A DNA stretch of 64,000 bases from an uncultured Eisenbergiella sp. (GTDB taxonomy: Bacteria > Bacillota > Clostridia > Lachnospirales > Lachnospiraceae): assembly GCA_947598825.1 (NCBI GenBank), contig CANQFM010000005.1, forward strand, positions 1 to 64,000, given 5' to 3'. Below, piece by piece: positions 37,741 through 46,545 of the stretch. The translations under genes and the position numbers were made by a program. Each line of letters opens with the position of its first letter. The stretch's first letter is position 1. A model generated the notes under the pieces. The model saw only the letters and a list, made by a program, of their open reading frames with translations, was not told where the DNA came from and did no database searches.

Positions 37741-37783
37741 TCCTTTAGTTTTGTTTTACGTCAGGAAGGTCTCGAACTGACGG
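37741..37783 (-). promoter_or_regulatory. preQ1-I-like riboswitch of queT
   Basis: On the minus strand the leader reads CGTCAG-TTCGAGACCTTC-CTGACG followed by an A-rich tail TAAAACAAAACTA and then AAGGAG. A short stem with a C-rich loop and an A-rich tail that folds back to form a pseudoknot is the preQ1-I aptamer layout. The tail runs into the ribosome binding site, so ligand should block translation. A separate hairpin AGCCCGC/GCGGGCT (37799-37818) lies just upstream. Confidence 0.75.
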
Positions 37784-37830
37784 ATTGATTTGCCGCAAAG
37801 CCCGCAGGAATGCGGGCTGCAGCGATTTGG

Positions 37831-37859
37831 AGTATAACATAACATGATGAGAAATGCAA
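37831..37859 (-). promoter_or_regulatory. Promoter of queT
   Basis: Minus strand TTGCAT (37854-37859), 17-bp spacer, TATACT (37831-37836). It places the riboswitch entirely within the transcript leader. Confidence 0.75.
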
Positions 37860-38109
37860 GCAAAGTACCAGAAAAGTACCACGTTGGAAATCCCGATGCC
37901 CGATGCGTGACGTCATGTATTTTCTGAAAAGTAAAAAAATCCATTTTCTTTTGAGGCATGGACATATATACGTCCATGCCTTTTGTTATGCTGATACTGA
38001 AGATGGACAGCAGGACGGATGATGTCCGAAAAGACTGTCGGGATAAAAGAGAAAAGATGAAAACGTCCGCCACAGGACAGTAAAAACAGTGGAGAAAGGA
38101 TGGAAACTT

Positions 38110-39036
38110 ATGTTTTTATTTAACAACCTTCTCAGTGGGAGCGGTTTAACGCCGGGGTTCAGGAATATGGCGTCCGGCATCGGGCTCGCCTTTCATACGG
38201 GAAAAGCGGACCTGGGAAATGCGATCGGGCAGGCGCTGGACAATGCGGCCAGCAAGGCGGAGATCGATTATTTCAACCGGAAATTTGACAGTTTGAGCGA
38301 GGAAGAGAAGGAAGAACTGGCAAACGATGAGGAGAAGTTTGAACAGTTCGTGAGAGACACCAATGAAGAGTTGGGGATATATGAGGATGAGGACGAAGAT
38401 GAGGACGAGGAGGACGACGAAGACGAAGAGGATGAGGGTGAGGACGACGAAGACGATGAAGATGGAGAGGATGATGATGTAGAAGATGACGATGAGGACG
38501 AAGATAACGTCAGCGTTTCCCGGTCCTTCTGGAAGGTTTTCGGGAAGCCGGATGTGGAAAACGACACCACAGGTGCAGCAAAGAGCGGTGGCAGGAGCAA
38601 AGAAGAGGACGAAAAAGAACATCTCACGGATGAACGGCTGTCCAGGACGCTCCGGTATCTTGGCGGCGCGCTGGCCGGAAGGGTGCCGGGATACCTGTCG
38701 GATCTGACCGCCCTGGCTGTTTTATACGAGACCGGCCAGATCACGCTGGAACAGGTGTATGAAAATATGCCGCTGCAGGAAGGGGCGGACACCTCTGAAA
38801 TGGTCGGGATCCTGAACCTGGTCAGCATCACCCTCTGCGGGAAGCCGGTGAATAGCGCTGTCGGGCGGCCGAAGGCAAAGGCTTCTGAAAAGCTGAACAG
38901 CGCCGTTCTGTCCGTGCTGGAGTGTATGCGCGGGTATCAGAAGATTCTGACGAAAGATTCCGCCGGAAAGATGGACAGGATGATGGAGAACCTGCAAAAA
39001 CAGAAGCCTTCGGAGGAAAAGGAGAGGAAATCATGA
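38110..39036 (+). CDS. Protein with a long polyacidic tract, first gene of the AAA+/VWA operon
   Basis: The 308-aa protein begins MFLFNNLLSGSGLTPGFRNM. Residues about 93-134 are almost only Asp and Glu (EDEDEDEDEEDDEDEEDEGE and onward). The flanking parts are helical and without a named domain; the C-terminal half (LSRTLRYLGGALAGRVPGYL onward) looks globular. The DNA of the tract is a run of GAN/GAG triplets likely to vary in length. It overlaps the AAA+ ATPase gene by 4 bp, so it is a probable partner or substrate of that ATPase. ATG 38110 (GGATGG upstream) is preferred to the track start. No function is proposed. Confidence 0.8.
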   Translation: MFLFNNLLSGSGLTPGFRNMASGIGLAFHTGKADLGNAIGQALDNAASKAEIDYFNRKFDSLSEEEKEELANDEEKFEQFVRDTNEELGIYEDEDEDEDEEDDEDEEDEGEDDEDDEDGEDDDVEDDDEDEDNVSVSRSFWKVFGKPDVENDTTGAAKSGGRSKEEDEKEHLTDERLSRTLRYLGGALAGRVPGYLSDLTALAVLYETGQITLEQVYENMPLQEGADTSEMVGILNLVSITLCGKPVNSAVGRPKAKASEKLNSAVLSVLECMRGYQKILTKDSAGKMDRMMENLQKQKPSEEKERKS

Positions 39037-40103
39037 ATCTGCCGATCAGTGTCGATCAGGAAGGATTGATGAATGTACTGTTGAATATCGCGCCGATCCG
39101 TCCCGTCTTTATCTGGGGCGCGCCGGGCATCGGAAAGTCTGCGTTGGTGGAAAAGTTCGCGGACAGCGTGGGGCTGCCCTTCGTTTCGCTGTTGGGCAGC
39201 CAGCTTGCCCCGGAGGATATCATCGGCGTCCCCCGGATCGACGGGGATACCAGCGTGTTCCTGCCCCCGCGGACGATCGCCAGGAAGGAGCCCTACTGCC
39301 TGTTCCTGGATGAACTCAACGCCTGCGCGCAGGATGTACAGAAAGCGTTTTATTCCCTCATCCATGACAGGCGGGTCGGGGAATACCGCCTGCCGGAGGG
39401 CAGCGTGGTCATCGGCGCGGGGAACCGGTCGCAGGACAGCGCCATTGTAAAGACCATGTCCTCCGCCCTGGTGAACCGGATGTTCCATGTCCAGTTAAAA
39501 CCGGACGCAAGCCAGTGGCTGGCCTGGGGTTATGAGAACGGGTTGCATCCCTGGGTGCTGGAGTATATCACCCAGCGGCCCGACCATCTTTTTATGGAGC
39601 CGCCCAAAACGGAAGAACCCTATTCTACGCCTCGGTCCTGGCACCTGCTGAGCGACGCCCTGAAGGAATGGGGGCCCGGCATCCGGGAGGAAGAGCTGCG
39701 GATGCTGGCCTATGGCTGCCTGTCTTCCTCTCACGCGGGGATGTTCGTGGCCTATACCAAACAGGCGGGAAACAAGTTCTTGCTGGCGCAGATCATAGAC
39801 GGGACGCAGAAATGGCCGTCGAAGCCGGAGGAGCGGGACGTGCTGTACTTCCTCGCCCAGTCCTTCCGGGCCAGGCTGTGGCATGACTTGCCGCGGAACA
39901 GGCAGAAGCTGAACCGGGAAGCAGGGATGCTGGCGCACCGTGGGAAGGCATTGCTGAAGGAGCTGGCGGAGATCAACATGGAGTTTGCGCAGATGGTGGT
40001 GACGCCGGGGACGGACGGGGAGGAGGAAGGAAAGTGCCTGCCGGATTGGTTCTTGATGGAAGTCATTCGGGATATCCCCAGACTGATGACCAAAGCAGGA
40101 TAA
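39033..40103 (+). CDS. MoxR-like AAA+ ATPase (dynein-related AAA_5 type)
   Basis: The 356-aa ATPase has the P-loop GAPGIGKS (about 29-36), Walker B PYCLFLDELNA, and sensor GAGNRSQDSAIVKTM followed by the arginine finger region ALVNRM. This is the type normally paired with VWA-domain proteins, one of which is encoded next. Together they probably form a chaperone or remodelling pair. The ORF-track start is inside the previous gene; ATG 39033 has AAAAGGAGAGG upstream and overlaps the previous stop. Confidence 0.9.
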   Translation: MNLPISVDQEGLMNVLLNIAPIRPVFIWGAPGIGKSALVEKFADSVGLPFVSLLGSQLAPEDIIGVPRIDGDTSVFLPPRTIARKEPYCLFLDELNACAQDVQKAFYSLIHDRRVGEYRLPEGSVVIGAGNRSQDSAIVKTMSSALVNRMFHVQLKPDASQWLAWGYENGLHPWVLEYITQRPDHLFMEPPKTEEPYSTPRSWHLLSDALKEWGPGIREEELRMLAYGCLSSSHAGMFVAYTKQAGNKFLLAQIIDGTQKWPSKPEERDVLYFLAQSFRARLWHDLPRNRQKLNREAGMLAHRGKALLKELAEINMEFAQMVVTPGTDGEEEGKCLPDWFLMEVIRDIPRLMTKAG

Positions 40104-40169
40104 AGCGACGACTGAAAAGAGGACGGGCTGGCGGGACAGCAGAAAAGCCCAAGGAACGGGAGGTGTATC

Positions 40170-42023
40170 TTGGGGAAGCAAAAGAACGGGAAAAAACGAG
40201 ATCCGGCGCTGGAAGCTTTGGAGCAGGGGATCGAACGGCTGGAAAGCCACTGGCTGTACCGGTACAGCGGCTCCAGCATCCGGCTTTGCGGGAAGAGGGA
40301 ACTGGGAGAGAGGGCGTCAGTATTGGAGAGCGGCTTGATCTGCGTGAACCGGGACAGGATGCTGCCGCCGGAAGAATGGGCGTACATCCTGGCCCACCAG
40401 CGCCTGCACCTGACCTTTGAACACGACCGTTTCTATGCGCGGATGGCGGAGGAGGGGAAGGCCTTTCGGGAGGAACTGAAACCGTACCTCTGGAACCTGG
40501 CCTGCCGGATGTATAACGCGAAGTTTCTGGCGGAAATCCGGTTCGGTGGAGAACTGGCAGAGCTTCCCTCCTATATGGAGGAGATCGGGGACGAGGAAGA
40601 GCTTTACCTGCTTCTGGCGTCCCGGGAATTGACGGATGAGGAAAGGCGTCTGGCGGCCATATTTGACGAATACTGTTTTTACCGGCTCCCTGCGGAAGCC
40701 CTGCAGGTTTTTGGCAGGAAGGAACTGGAGGAAGAGGCGAAGGCAGGACGTTCCACGCAGCACCGAGGAGCGGAATTTACGAAATGGCTTGCCAGAAAGG
40801 CGGTATATATCCTTGCCGGAGAGGAAGAACCCCGCTATTCCTTTAACAGGGAAGGGCAGACGCGGGAGGCAGTACAGTGGTTCCTCTCCCGTTATCCGCT
40901 GCTGGGCAGCCTGGCGGCGGGATTTAAGGTGGTAGAGGATTTTAAGGCCTGCCGGGAGAGGGAGATCCAGATAGCGGCCGTTGACGTGACCCGGGCTGTG
41001 ATCTGGGTCAACCCGGCTGCAGGGCTGAGCGCGGAAGAATTGCGCTTCGTGCTGGCCCACGAATTTCTGCACGCAGGGCTTTTGCACCATGAGCGAAGGC
41101 AAGGGAGGGACGCTTTTCTCTGGAACGTTGCCTGCGACTTTGTGATCAACGGATGGCTGAAGGAGATGGGTGTAGGGGATATGCCGGATGGCTGCCTGTA
41201 TGAAGAATCCTTTGTGAACCTGTCGGCGGAGAGCATCTATGACATCCTGGCGGAGGACCTGCGCCGCGCCATGAAATACCAGACCTTCCGGGGATATGGT
41301 AAGGGGGATATCTGTGTAGGAGACGGTGTCGGGGGAACCGGGTTGAAAGACGGACTGGACAGAGATACCTTTTACCGGGAGGCGCTGGCCCAGGGGCTGG
41401 AATACCATCAGAACACAGGAAGGGGGCTTCTGCCAGCCGGACTGATAGAGGAGATCCGGGCGCTGGGGATGCCGCCGGTGCCATGGGACGTGAAGCTGGC
41501 GGAGTGGTTCGATGTCCATTTCCCTCTGCCGGAGCAAAAGCGCAGCTATGCCAGGGCCAGCCGGAGGCAGAGCGCCACGCCGGAGATTCCCAGACCGGGA
41601 AAGACGGAGCAGTGGGGGAAGGACAGGGACAGGACCTTTGGCGTGGTGCTGGACACTTCGGGCTCTATGGACGAACGGCTTCTGGGGAAAGCGCTGGGGA
41701 GTATCGCCAGCTATGCGCAGGCAAAAGAGGTGCGCTTTGTGCGGGTGGTATTCTGCGATGCTGCCGCATATGACGCGGGATATCTGGCGCCGGAGGAGAT
41801 CGCAGGAAAAGTGGAAGTGACAGGCAGGGGCGGCACGGTGCTGCAGCCGGGGATCGACTTTCTGGAGGATGCAAAGGATTTTCCGAAGGACGGGCCGGTG
41901 CTGGTCATCACGGACGGGCTGATCGAGGACAGGCTGGTGATCCATAGGGAACATGCGTTTCTGATTCCGCGAAAGGGAAAGCTGCCGTTTAAGCCCAAAG
42001 GGGAGGTGTTTTACCTTGCGTAA
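40170..42023 (+). CDS. DUF2201-type metallopeptidase/VWA protein with duplicated peptidase domain
   Basis: The 617-aa protein has two copies of a metallopeptidase-like domain and a C-terminal VWA-like domain. Copy 2 has an intact HExxH zinc motif, His297-EFL-His301 (LAHEFLHAGLLHHERR). Copy 1 has LAHQRLHLTFEHDRF at 74-88, with the catalytic Glu replaced by Gln77, so it is probably inactive. Each copy is followed by LWN(L/V)AC. The VWA domain has the MIDAS motif DTSGS (495-499). Partnership with the AAA+ ATPase upstream is typical. The TTG start at 40170 follows GGGAGGTG. Substrates are unknown. Confidence 0.85.
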   Translation: MGKQKNGKKRDPALEALEQGIERLESHWLYRYSGSSIRLCGKRELGERASVLESGLICVNRDRMLPPEEWAYILAHQRLHLTFEHDRFYARMAEEGKAFREELKPYLWNLACRMYNAKFLAEIRFGGELAELPSYMEEIGDEEELYLLLASRELTDEERRLAAIFDEYCFYRLPAEALQVFGRKELEEEAKAGRSTQHRGAEFTKWLARKAVYILAGEEEPRYSFNREGQTREAVQWFLSRYPLLGSLAAGFKVVEDFKACREREIQIAAVDVTRAVIWVNPAAGLSAEELRFVLAHEFLHAGLLHHERRQGRDAFLWNVACDFVINGWLKEMGVGDMPDGCLYEESFVNLSAESIYDILAEDLRRAMKYQTFRGYGKGDICVGDGVGGTGLKDGLDRDTFYREALAQGLEYHQNTGRGLLPAGLIEEIRALGMPPVPWDVKLAEWFDVHFPLPEQKRSYARASRRQSATPEIPRPGKTEQWGKDRDRTFGVVLDTSGSMDERLLGKALGSIASYAQAKEVRFVRVVFCDAAAYDAGYLAPEEIAGKVEVTGRGGTVLQPGIDFLEDAKDFPKDGPVLVITDGLIEDRLVIHREHAFLIPRKGKLPFKPKGEVFYLA

Positions 42024-42119
42024 AAATATAATGATTTTTCCTGACAGAGACAAAGGCATGTCCAGGCCCTTTGCTATAATAGAAATGAGGACCCCTTAAA
42101 TGGGCGGAGGAGGATTGCA

Positions 42120-43187
42120 ATGAAGAAAAGGATTTCCGTTATGTTAATCGCCATGTTGATGTTTTCCTTTTGCGCCTGTGGAACAGATGATATAACTGAC
42201 CAGGTTGCAAATGTTGTGCAGGCTGAGGATGAGCATATTCTTGCAGTAAAGGGCGGCTCCCCCAGTGCATATCCATCGAAAAAATTTGGAGAAGCATTTG
42301 ATAATTTTTTTGGTTCACCGACATGGAAATATTTTGAGGGAACAAAGGAAGGCACGGATGAAGACGGAGACGGCGAGCCGGATACTGTGGAGGAAAATGT
42401 GGATGTCGTTGAATTCACGGGTTACTGTACTTATCAGGATGTCAGGGTAAAAGCCCTGATACAGTTCACGTTGAGTAAAGACGATGATACGTTTGAGGCG
42501 ACATATCTTTCTTTCAATGACGTCCCGCAAAATATGCTCATGCTTGCCGGACTGCTGGAAGCCGTATTTTCGGATGGGGATACAGAGGATGTTCCTGTAG
42601 AAGATGTCACTATGGAAGATATTCCTGCAGAAGATACGTCTGATAATATGTCTCAGGAAAATGAGGATCCCCTGTTAGAGGAGTTTATTGCGCTGGTCTG
42701 TTCTTATGCGGATCCGCCTGATCTGGAGAACGATGCGTTAAGGGAGTATTTTCAGGAGGGATATGACAGCTGGGCAAGCGGGGAAAGCTATAGAAACATT
42801 ATTGTCGGTTCGGACGGCCATCTGATTATCCCCGACCATACGGCTGAATATGAGGGAACCTGGTGGGATGAATACAGCCAGAGATGCTATATGGAAATAC
42901 GCTGCGATGACGGGATCAACTATTCCATTGATATAAACTGGGGAAGCAGCGCGTGGGAGAATACGCATTGGTCATTCTATGGAACTTATGATGAGGTAGA
43001 TGGCGGTATCCATTATTACGGATGCAGAATCGAAGAAGTTTATTCAGAGGGCGGCGAAGTACAGGAAACATACAGTTATACCGACGGGGAAGGCCTTATT
43101 TGGCTGGGGGATGACGGTATGCTTTATTGGGAGGATTACACCGAGCAACAGGGGGAGGACTGTGTCTTTGCGCGGTCAGAAGGCTGA
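42120..43187 (+). CDS. Putative lipoprotein
   Basis: The 355-aa protein has a lipoprotein-type signal (MKKRISVMLIAMLMFSFCAC) with a cysteine near residue 17-19. An acidic low-complexity stretch (VPVEDVTMEDIPAEDTSDNM, near 160-180) links two domains: an N-terminal one (AYPSKKFGEAFDNFFGSPTW) and a Trp/Tyr-rich C-terminal one (YEGTWWDEYSQRCYMEIRCD). I cannot name a family. An extended -10 (TGCTATAAT, 42072-42080) is the likely promoter. It may be surface-exposed. Confidence 0.75.
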   Translation: MKKRISVMLIAMLMFSFCACGTDDITDQVANVVQAEDEHILAVKGGSPSAYPSKKFGEAFDNFFGSPTWKYFEGTKEGTDEDGDGEPDTVEENVDVVEFTGYCTYQDVRVKALIQFTLSKDDDTFEATYLSFNDVPQNMLMLAGLLEAVFSDGDTEDVPVEDVTMEDIPAEDTSDNMSQENEDPLLEEFIALVCSYADPPDLENDALREYFQEGYDSWASGESYRNIIVGSDGHLIIPDHTAEYEGTWWDEYSQRCYMEIRCDDGINYSIDINWGSSAWENTHWSFYGTYDEVDGGIHYYGCRIEEVYSEGGEVQETYSYTDGEGLIWLGDDGMLYWEDYTEQQGEDCVFARSEG

Positions 43188-43251
43188 ATGATGAGAAGGA
43201 AAAAGAACAGGTTGCGCTGAAAGAGATGGCGGAAAGGAAAATAAGGAAAAG

Positions 43252-44199
43252 ATGAAAAAAGAAAAAAAGGCTGTTAAAATCTGCGGAAGGCAGAGGTTCA
43301 TTTGTATCGTTGTATCGATTATTATTTTTGGATCCACCGGCTTACATGCATCTGCAGCGGGCAACAGTAGTTTAGAGGGTTCTACGGTAGAGAGCCCTAC
43401 CGGATATACCATTGCAGAATTCCCATATCAGAATACGAAAAAGGCGGATAAGCTTTTGAAAGTATTTCAGGAAGCGAAAAAGGCAGATCCGGAGAACCTC
43501 ATAAATATCGAGGTTTCCTCAAAGGGATTATTTGATACCAGCGACCAGTATAAACAAACGCTGGGTGCCGGGGACTATTTATACTATGGGGATATGAAGG
43601 ACGGAAAACCCGATGGAAAGGGTGTTCTTCTGGAGTATGCCTCCGTACTCAACGCGACCATTCCGGTGCTTCTGGGAGAATTTAAAGATGGACAACTGGA
43701 CGGATATGTGATCCGAATATCTGCCCTGACGGTACCGGAGGTCGCCAGTGAAGGGTTTTACAGCAAGGGAGAACGGGATGGGGATTATACCGGCTACAGC
43801 GATGGGCTGATGAACAGGGAGTATCTGAATTGCTATCCTGGGCTACTGGATGCATTTGAGGAGTATTTGCGGGGAGAACTGTATAAAGCCGGGTATGACG
43901 AGATCGTATGGGATGTTCCATTAATGCCTGTCTATGTCCAGGAACAGGGTACATATAACAAGGGTAAGATAACGGGAAAATGGACGGGGTATTTTTATGA
44001 CGGAACGGTTGCGGCAGAAATAAAAATGGATCGCAATGGGAAAACCGGAAAAGGGAAAATATATTATTCAAACGGGCAGGTCAAATATGATGGGGAGCTT
44101 CGTAACATGCAGTACGATGGAAAAGGAGCTTTATACAGAGAAGACGGCAGCCTGGAATACAAAGGAAAATTTAAAAACGGTCAGATCGATACGGATTGA
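43252..44199 (+). CDS. Secreted MORN-repeat-like protein
   Basis: The 315-aa protein has an N-terminal signal (FICIVVSIIIFGSTGLHASA) and repeated short GxYxxGxxxG-like units (YYGDMKDGKPDGKGVLLEY; GTYNKGKITGKWTGYFYDGT; KYDGELRNMQYDGKGALY; EYKGKFKNGQID), typical of MORN/YwqK-type repeats. Such repeats are structural and often mediate binding to surfaces or lipids. It follows the lipoprotein by 64 bp and precedes the 659-aa protein by 53 bp in the same direction. Confidence 0.8.
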   Translation: MKKEKKAVKICGRQRFICIVVSIIIFGSTGLHASAAGNSSLEGSTVESPTGYTIAEFPYQNTKKADKLLKVFQEAKKADPENLINIEVSSKGLFDTSDQYKQTLGAGDYLYYGDMKDGKPDGKGVLLEYASVLNATIPVLLGEFKDGQLDGYVIRISALTVPEVASEGFYSKGERDGDYTGYSDGLMNREYLNCYPGLLDAFEEYLRGELYKAGYDEIVWDVPLMPVYVQEQGTYNKGKITGKWTGYFYDGTVAAEIKMDRNGKTGKGKIYYSNGQVKYDGELRNMQYDGKGALYREDGSLEYKGKFKNGQIDTD

Positions 44200-44252
44200 G
44201 GGAACGTATACAGCCCGCCCGTATTCTTTGCAGGCCGCATAGGAGGTAACTT

Positions 44253-46232
44253 ATGTCAGCAAAAAAAGGGTCTTCTCTATTGAACGGTTGTGTTTTCTTT
44301 GGAGAGAAAATCGATTTTGACGCTGCGGAAATCAGATATATGGATCTGTTCAATATGGTCCCTGATGCAATACACAGCGTTGAAAAGCCTTTTTATGAAT
44401 GGTATGAAAAGCGCGGGGATATTGAAGAGGTCTTGAACCAATACAAGGCTTTCGCTCAAAAGACGCTCTCTTCCTACGCGATTCGTGCGCTGTTTCCGCA
44501 ACTGTCGGAAAATGAAATCTATGATATCAGCGAAAATACCTATGTCAGGGAATGCGTTGCGCTTTCGGATTCCGATCAGGCGTTCAGGGACGTCCGTAAG
44601 ACCTACCAGCAAATCCTGCAAAAACAGCAGGAGGCTGAGGAATACAGGGAAATACGAAAGGATAGCCGCGGTCGCTGGCAAGGCGGAGGCTTTGGCCTGG
44701 GCGGAGCGATCAAAGGGGCAACGCAGGCAGCGGCGATGAACGCGGTATCAGGACTGGGACACAGTCTGGTAAATGCGGTTGGGAATGCCGGTTCCTCAAT
44801 GGCGGCCAGCAGTTCTAAAAGGGAACTGTATAAACGGGCAAAGGACAGCCTTTTGATCGGTATCCAGAGAGATATGGCGAACCTCTTTGTCAGCCATATA
44901 GAATTGCTCAATCAGTATGAGGAAGAACTGGTCACGAATTCCTTTGATGAGGATAAAAGCAACGCCTTATTTGAAAATGCAAAAAAGCTGCCGGATAAAC
45001 GCGAACCCCTGTTGCAGCAGGCGTTTCTGGAGTGCCCATGGAATGAGCCGCTGATCAAATATTTATTTGCGAATTGTCCGGAAGGCCGTTCGGCGGCCGT
45101 AACGGCCGCTCAGGTTTTTTCCATTGATCTGCGGGATCAGATGGAGACGCTTTTGTCGTATGAATATACGGAAAAGGATAAGTCCTCTGAAGCGGCGGAA
45201 CGAAAGGCGCAGAAACGGATTCTTTCGCTGATGAAAAAATACGGGATCACGGAGAGTAAAACCCTGGACGCGTTGGAGAAAAATCTCTTAAACAGAGTCT
45301 GCGAGGGATACAAAGCTGCAGACGAATCCACCTGTGAAGCCATGAAAACTGCGGTGGCGACCTATGATGTCCAGGAGAAACTCAAGCCCGATTTTCTGTC
45401 GGCGTTGTCAACGAGGATAGAAGAGATCTGGAATACAGAGCTTGCACAGATCTGTCAGGGATATGAAACGGCTGATGAAAAGACCTGCGAGGAGATGATA
45501 GACGCCATAAACGCGCATCATGCTGGGGACAATTTTAAAACGCCGTTTCTTGAGAATCTCCATGAGCGGATAAAAAAAATCTGGGATGAGGAACTTGCGC
45601 GGATCTGTCAGGGATATGAAACGGCTGATGAAAAGACATGCAACGAGATGATAAATGCAGTAAACGCCCATCATGCCACGGAAGAACATAAGGCAGCGTT
45701 CCTAAAGAAAATACAGGCCCGGATAGAAACTATCTGGTCCGCAGAGGACGGAGAAATATTTGATAATCTGTATCTGCAGACGGATATCACGGATCCGAAG
45801 GCTGTTGCGGAGGCCATTGCGTACATAGAGGAAAAATCCCGGACGGCCTCGTCGGAAAAATATCTGAAAGCTTTGAAAAAATGCTCGCCGGAAGAGATCA
45901 AACGGGCCCGCCAGTACAAATATAGCATACGGCCAAAGCTGTATCCTATTTTAGCGGTGCTATGCGGCGGAAGTTTTATTTTTGGAGCGGCGCTTGCCGT
46001 TATCGGGGTCCCGCTGGCGATCCTGTTTTTGTGGTTGCGGTTCAGGATAAAGGCGGCATGGAATGACCTGACCCTAAACGGTTCCGTGATCCCTCTTGCC
46101 CTTTCCGAAAACATCCCGCGAAGTCCGCAAAAGGCAATAGAAGCAAAGGACGATCATGATGGCGATCGGCCATCCAGTTATTATGAACGGTATAGAGGCG
46201 GTAAGGACAGGAAAACGCCCGGAAAGAAATAA
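44253..46232 (+). CDS. 659-aa protein with three 51-aa repeats and C-terminal membrane helices
   Basis: The N-terminal domain (1-140) is helical and of unknown type. A Gly/Ala-rich hydrophobic stretch (GGGFGLGGAIKGATQAAAMN to GSSMAASS, about 147-190) could insert in a membrane. Three tandem 51-aa repeats follow (about 346-498; unit ICQGYETADEKTCEEMIDAI), and a membrane-helix pair (LYPILAVLCGGSFIFGAALAVIGVPLAILFLW) sits near the C-terminus. The start has AGGAGG upstream. I cannot name a family. The Gly/Ala hairpin recalls that of the protein at 49061. Confidence 0.75.
   Translation: MSAKKGSSLLNGCVFFGEKIDFDAAEIRYMDLFNMVPDAIHSVEKPFYEWYEKRGDIEEVLNQYKAFAQKTLSSYAIRALFPQLSENEIYDISENTYVRECVALSDSDQAFRDVRKTYQQILQKQQEAEEYREIRKDSRGRWQGGGFGLGGAIKGATQAAAMNAVSGLGHSLVNAVGNAGSSMAASSSKRELYKRAKDSLLIGIQRDMANLFVSHIELLNQYEEELVTNSFDEDKSNALFENAKKLPDKREPLLQQAFLECPWNEPLIKYLFANCPEGRSAAVTAAQVFSIDLRDQMETLLSYEYTEKDKSSEAAERKAQKRILSLMKKYGITESKTLDALEKNLLNRVCEGYKAADESTCEAMKTAVATYDVQEKLKPDFLSALSTRIEEIWNTELAQICQGYETADEKTCEEMIDAINAHHAGDNFKTPFLENLHERIKKIWDEELARICQGYETADEKTCNEMINAVNAHHATEEHKAAFLKKIQARIETIWSAEDGEIFDNLYLQTDITDPKAVAEAIAYIEEKSRTASSEKYLKALKKCSPEEIKRARQYKYSIRPKLYPILAVLCGGSFIFGAALAVIGVPLAILFLWLRFRIKAAWNDLTLNGSVIPLALSENIPRSPQKAIEAKDDHDGDRPSSYYERYRGGKDRKTPGKK
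45288..45746 (+). repeat. Three tandem 153-bp coding repeats
   Basis: Units start at about 45288, 45441 and 45594. Units 2 and 3 are very similar in DNA (both contain ATCTGTCAGGGATATGAAAC), showing recent duplication; unit 1 is more diverged. Each encodes 51 residues with two conserved cysteines. Confidence 0.8.
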
Positions 46233-46237
46233 CGGGA

Positions 46238-46268
46238 TAAAACAAGGGCTGCTTCAAACGGCAGCCCT
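46238..46268 (-). terminator. Terminator of the XRE regulator gene
   Basis: AGGGCTGC (46245-46252) and GCAGCCCT (46261-46268) form a stem; on the minus strand it is followed by TTGTTTT. Confidence 0.65.
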
Positions 46269-46311
46269 GATCGCCGCAAAGAATATAAAAGCAAAAAGAA
46301 GTCCTGCCCCG

Positions 46312-46545
46312 TCATTGGGGAAAAGTGAGCAGACGGTTTACCGGAACGCCGAGGGCGTCTGCAATATCCATCAGCGTTTCCAGAGAGATCGAGGTCGGCA
46401 TGTTGGGCGCTTCTATATTGCTCATATGCGTCCGACTGATCCCCACGGCCTCCGCCAGCTGCATCTGACTGATGCCGTTCAGTTTTCTGTAATATGCGAT
46501 ATTCAGGCCTAGTTTCTTATACTCTTGGTCATGTCTGGAATTCAC
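46312..46545 (-). CDS. XRE-family HTH transcriptional regulator, 77 aa
   Basis: The track gives a 211-aa ORF, but the real gene starts at the GTG at 46545, behind GAGGTGA. The product is an almost bare Cro/C1-type helix-turn-helix: LGLNIAYYRKLNGISQMQLAEAVGISRTHMSNIEA followed by a short dimerisation tail. The recognition helix region ISRTHMSNIE is complete. It is encoded opposite to the large accessory region on its right and could regulate it or itself. Its stop lies 80 bp from the stop of the convergent 659-aa gene. Confidence 0.87.
   Translation of the reverse strand: MNSRHDQEYKKLGLNIAYYRKLNGISQMQLAEAVGISRTHMSNIEAPNMPTSISLETLMDIADALGVPVNRLLTFPQ

Noticed and set aside
38268-38831. 187-aa minus-strand ORF with a poly-Ser run
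   Set aside because: It is the complement of the polyacidic GAN/GAG tract; poly-Ser is the expected shadow.
40317-42059. 580-aa minus-strand ORF
   Set aside because: It is the shadow of the metallopeptidase/VWA gene, whose zinc and MIDAS motifs prove the plus strand is coding.
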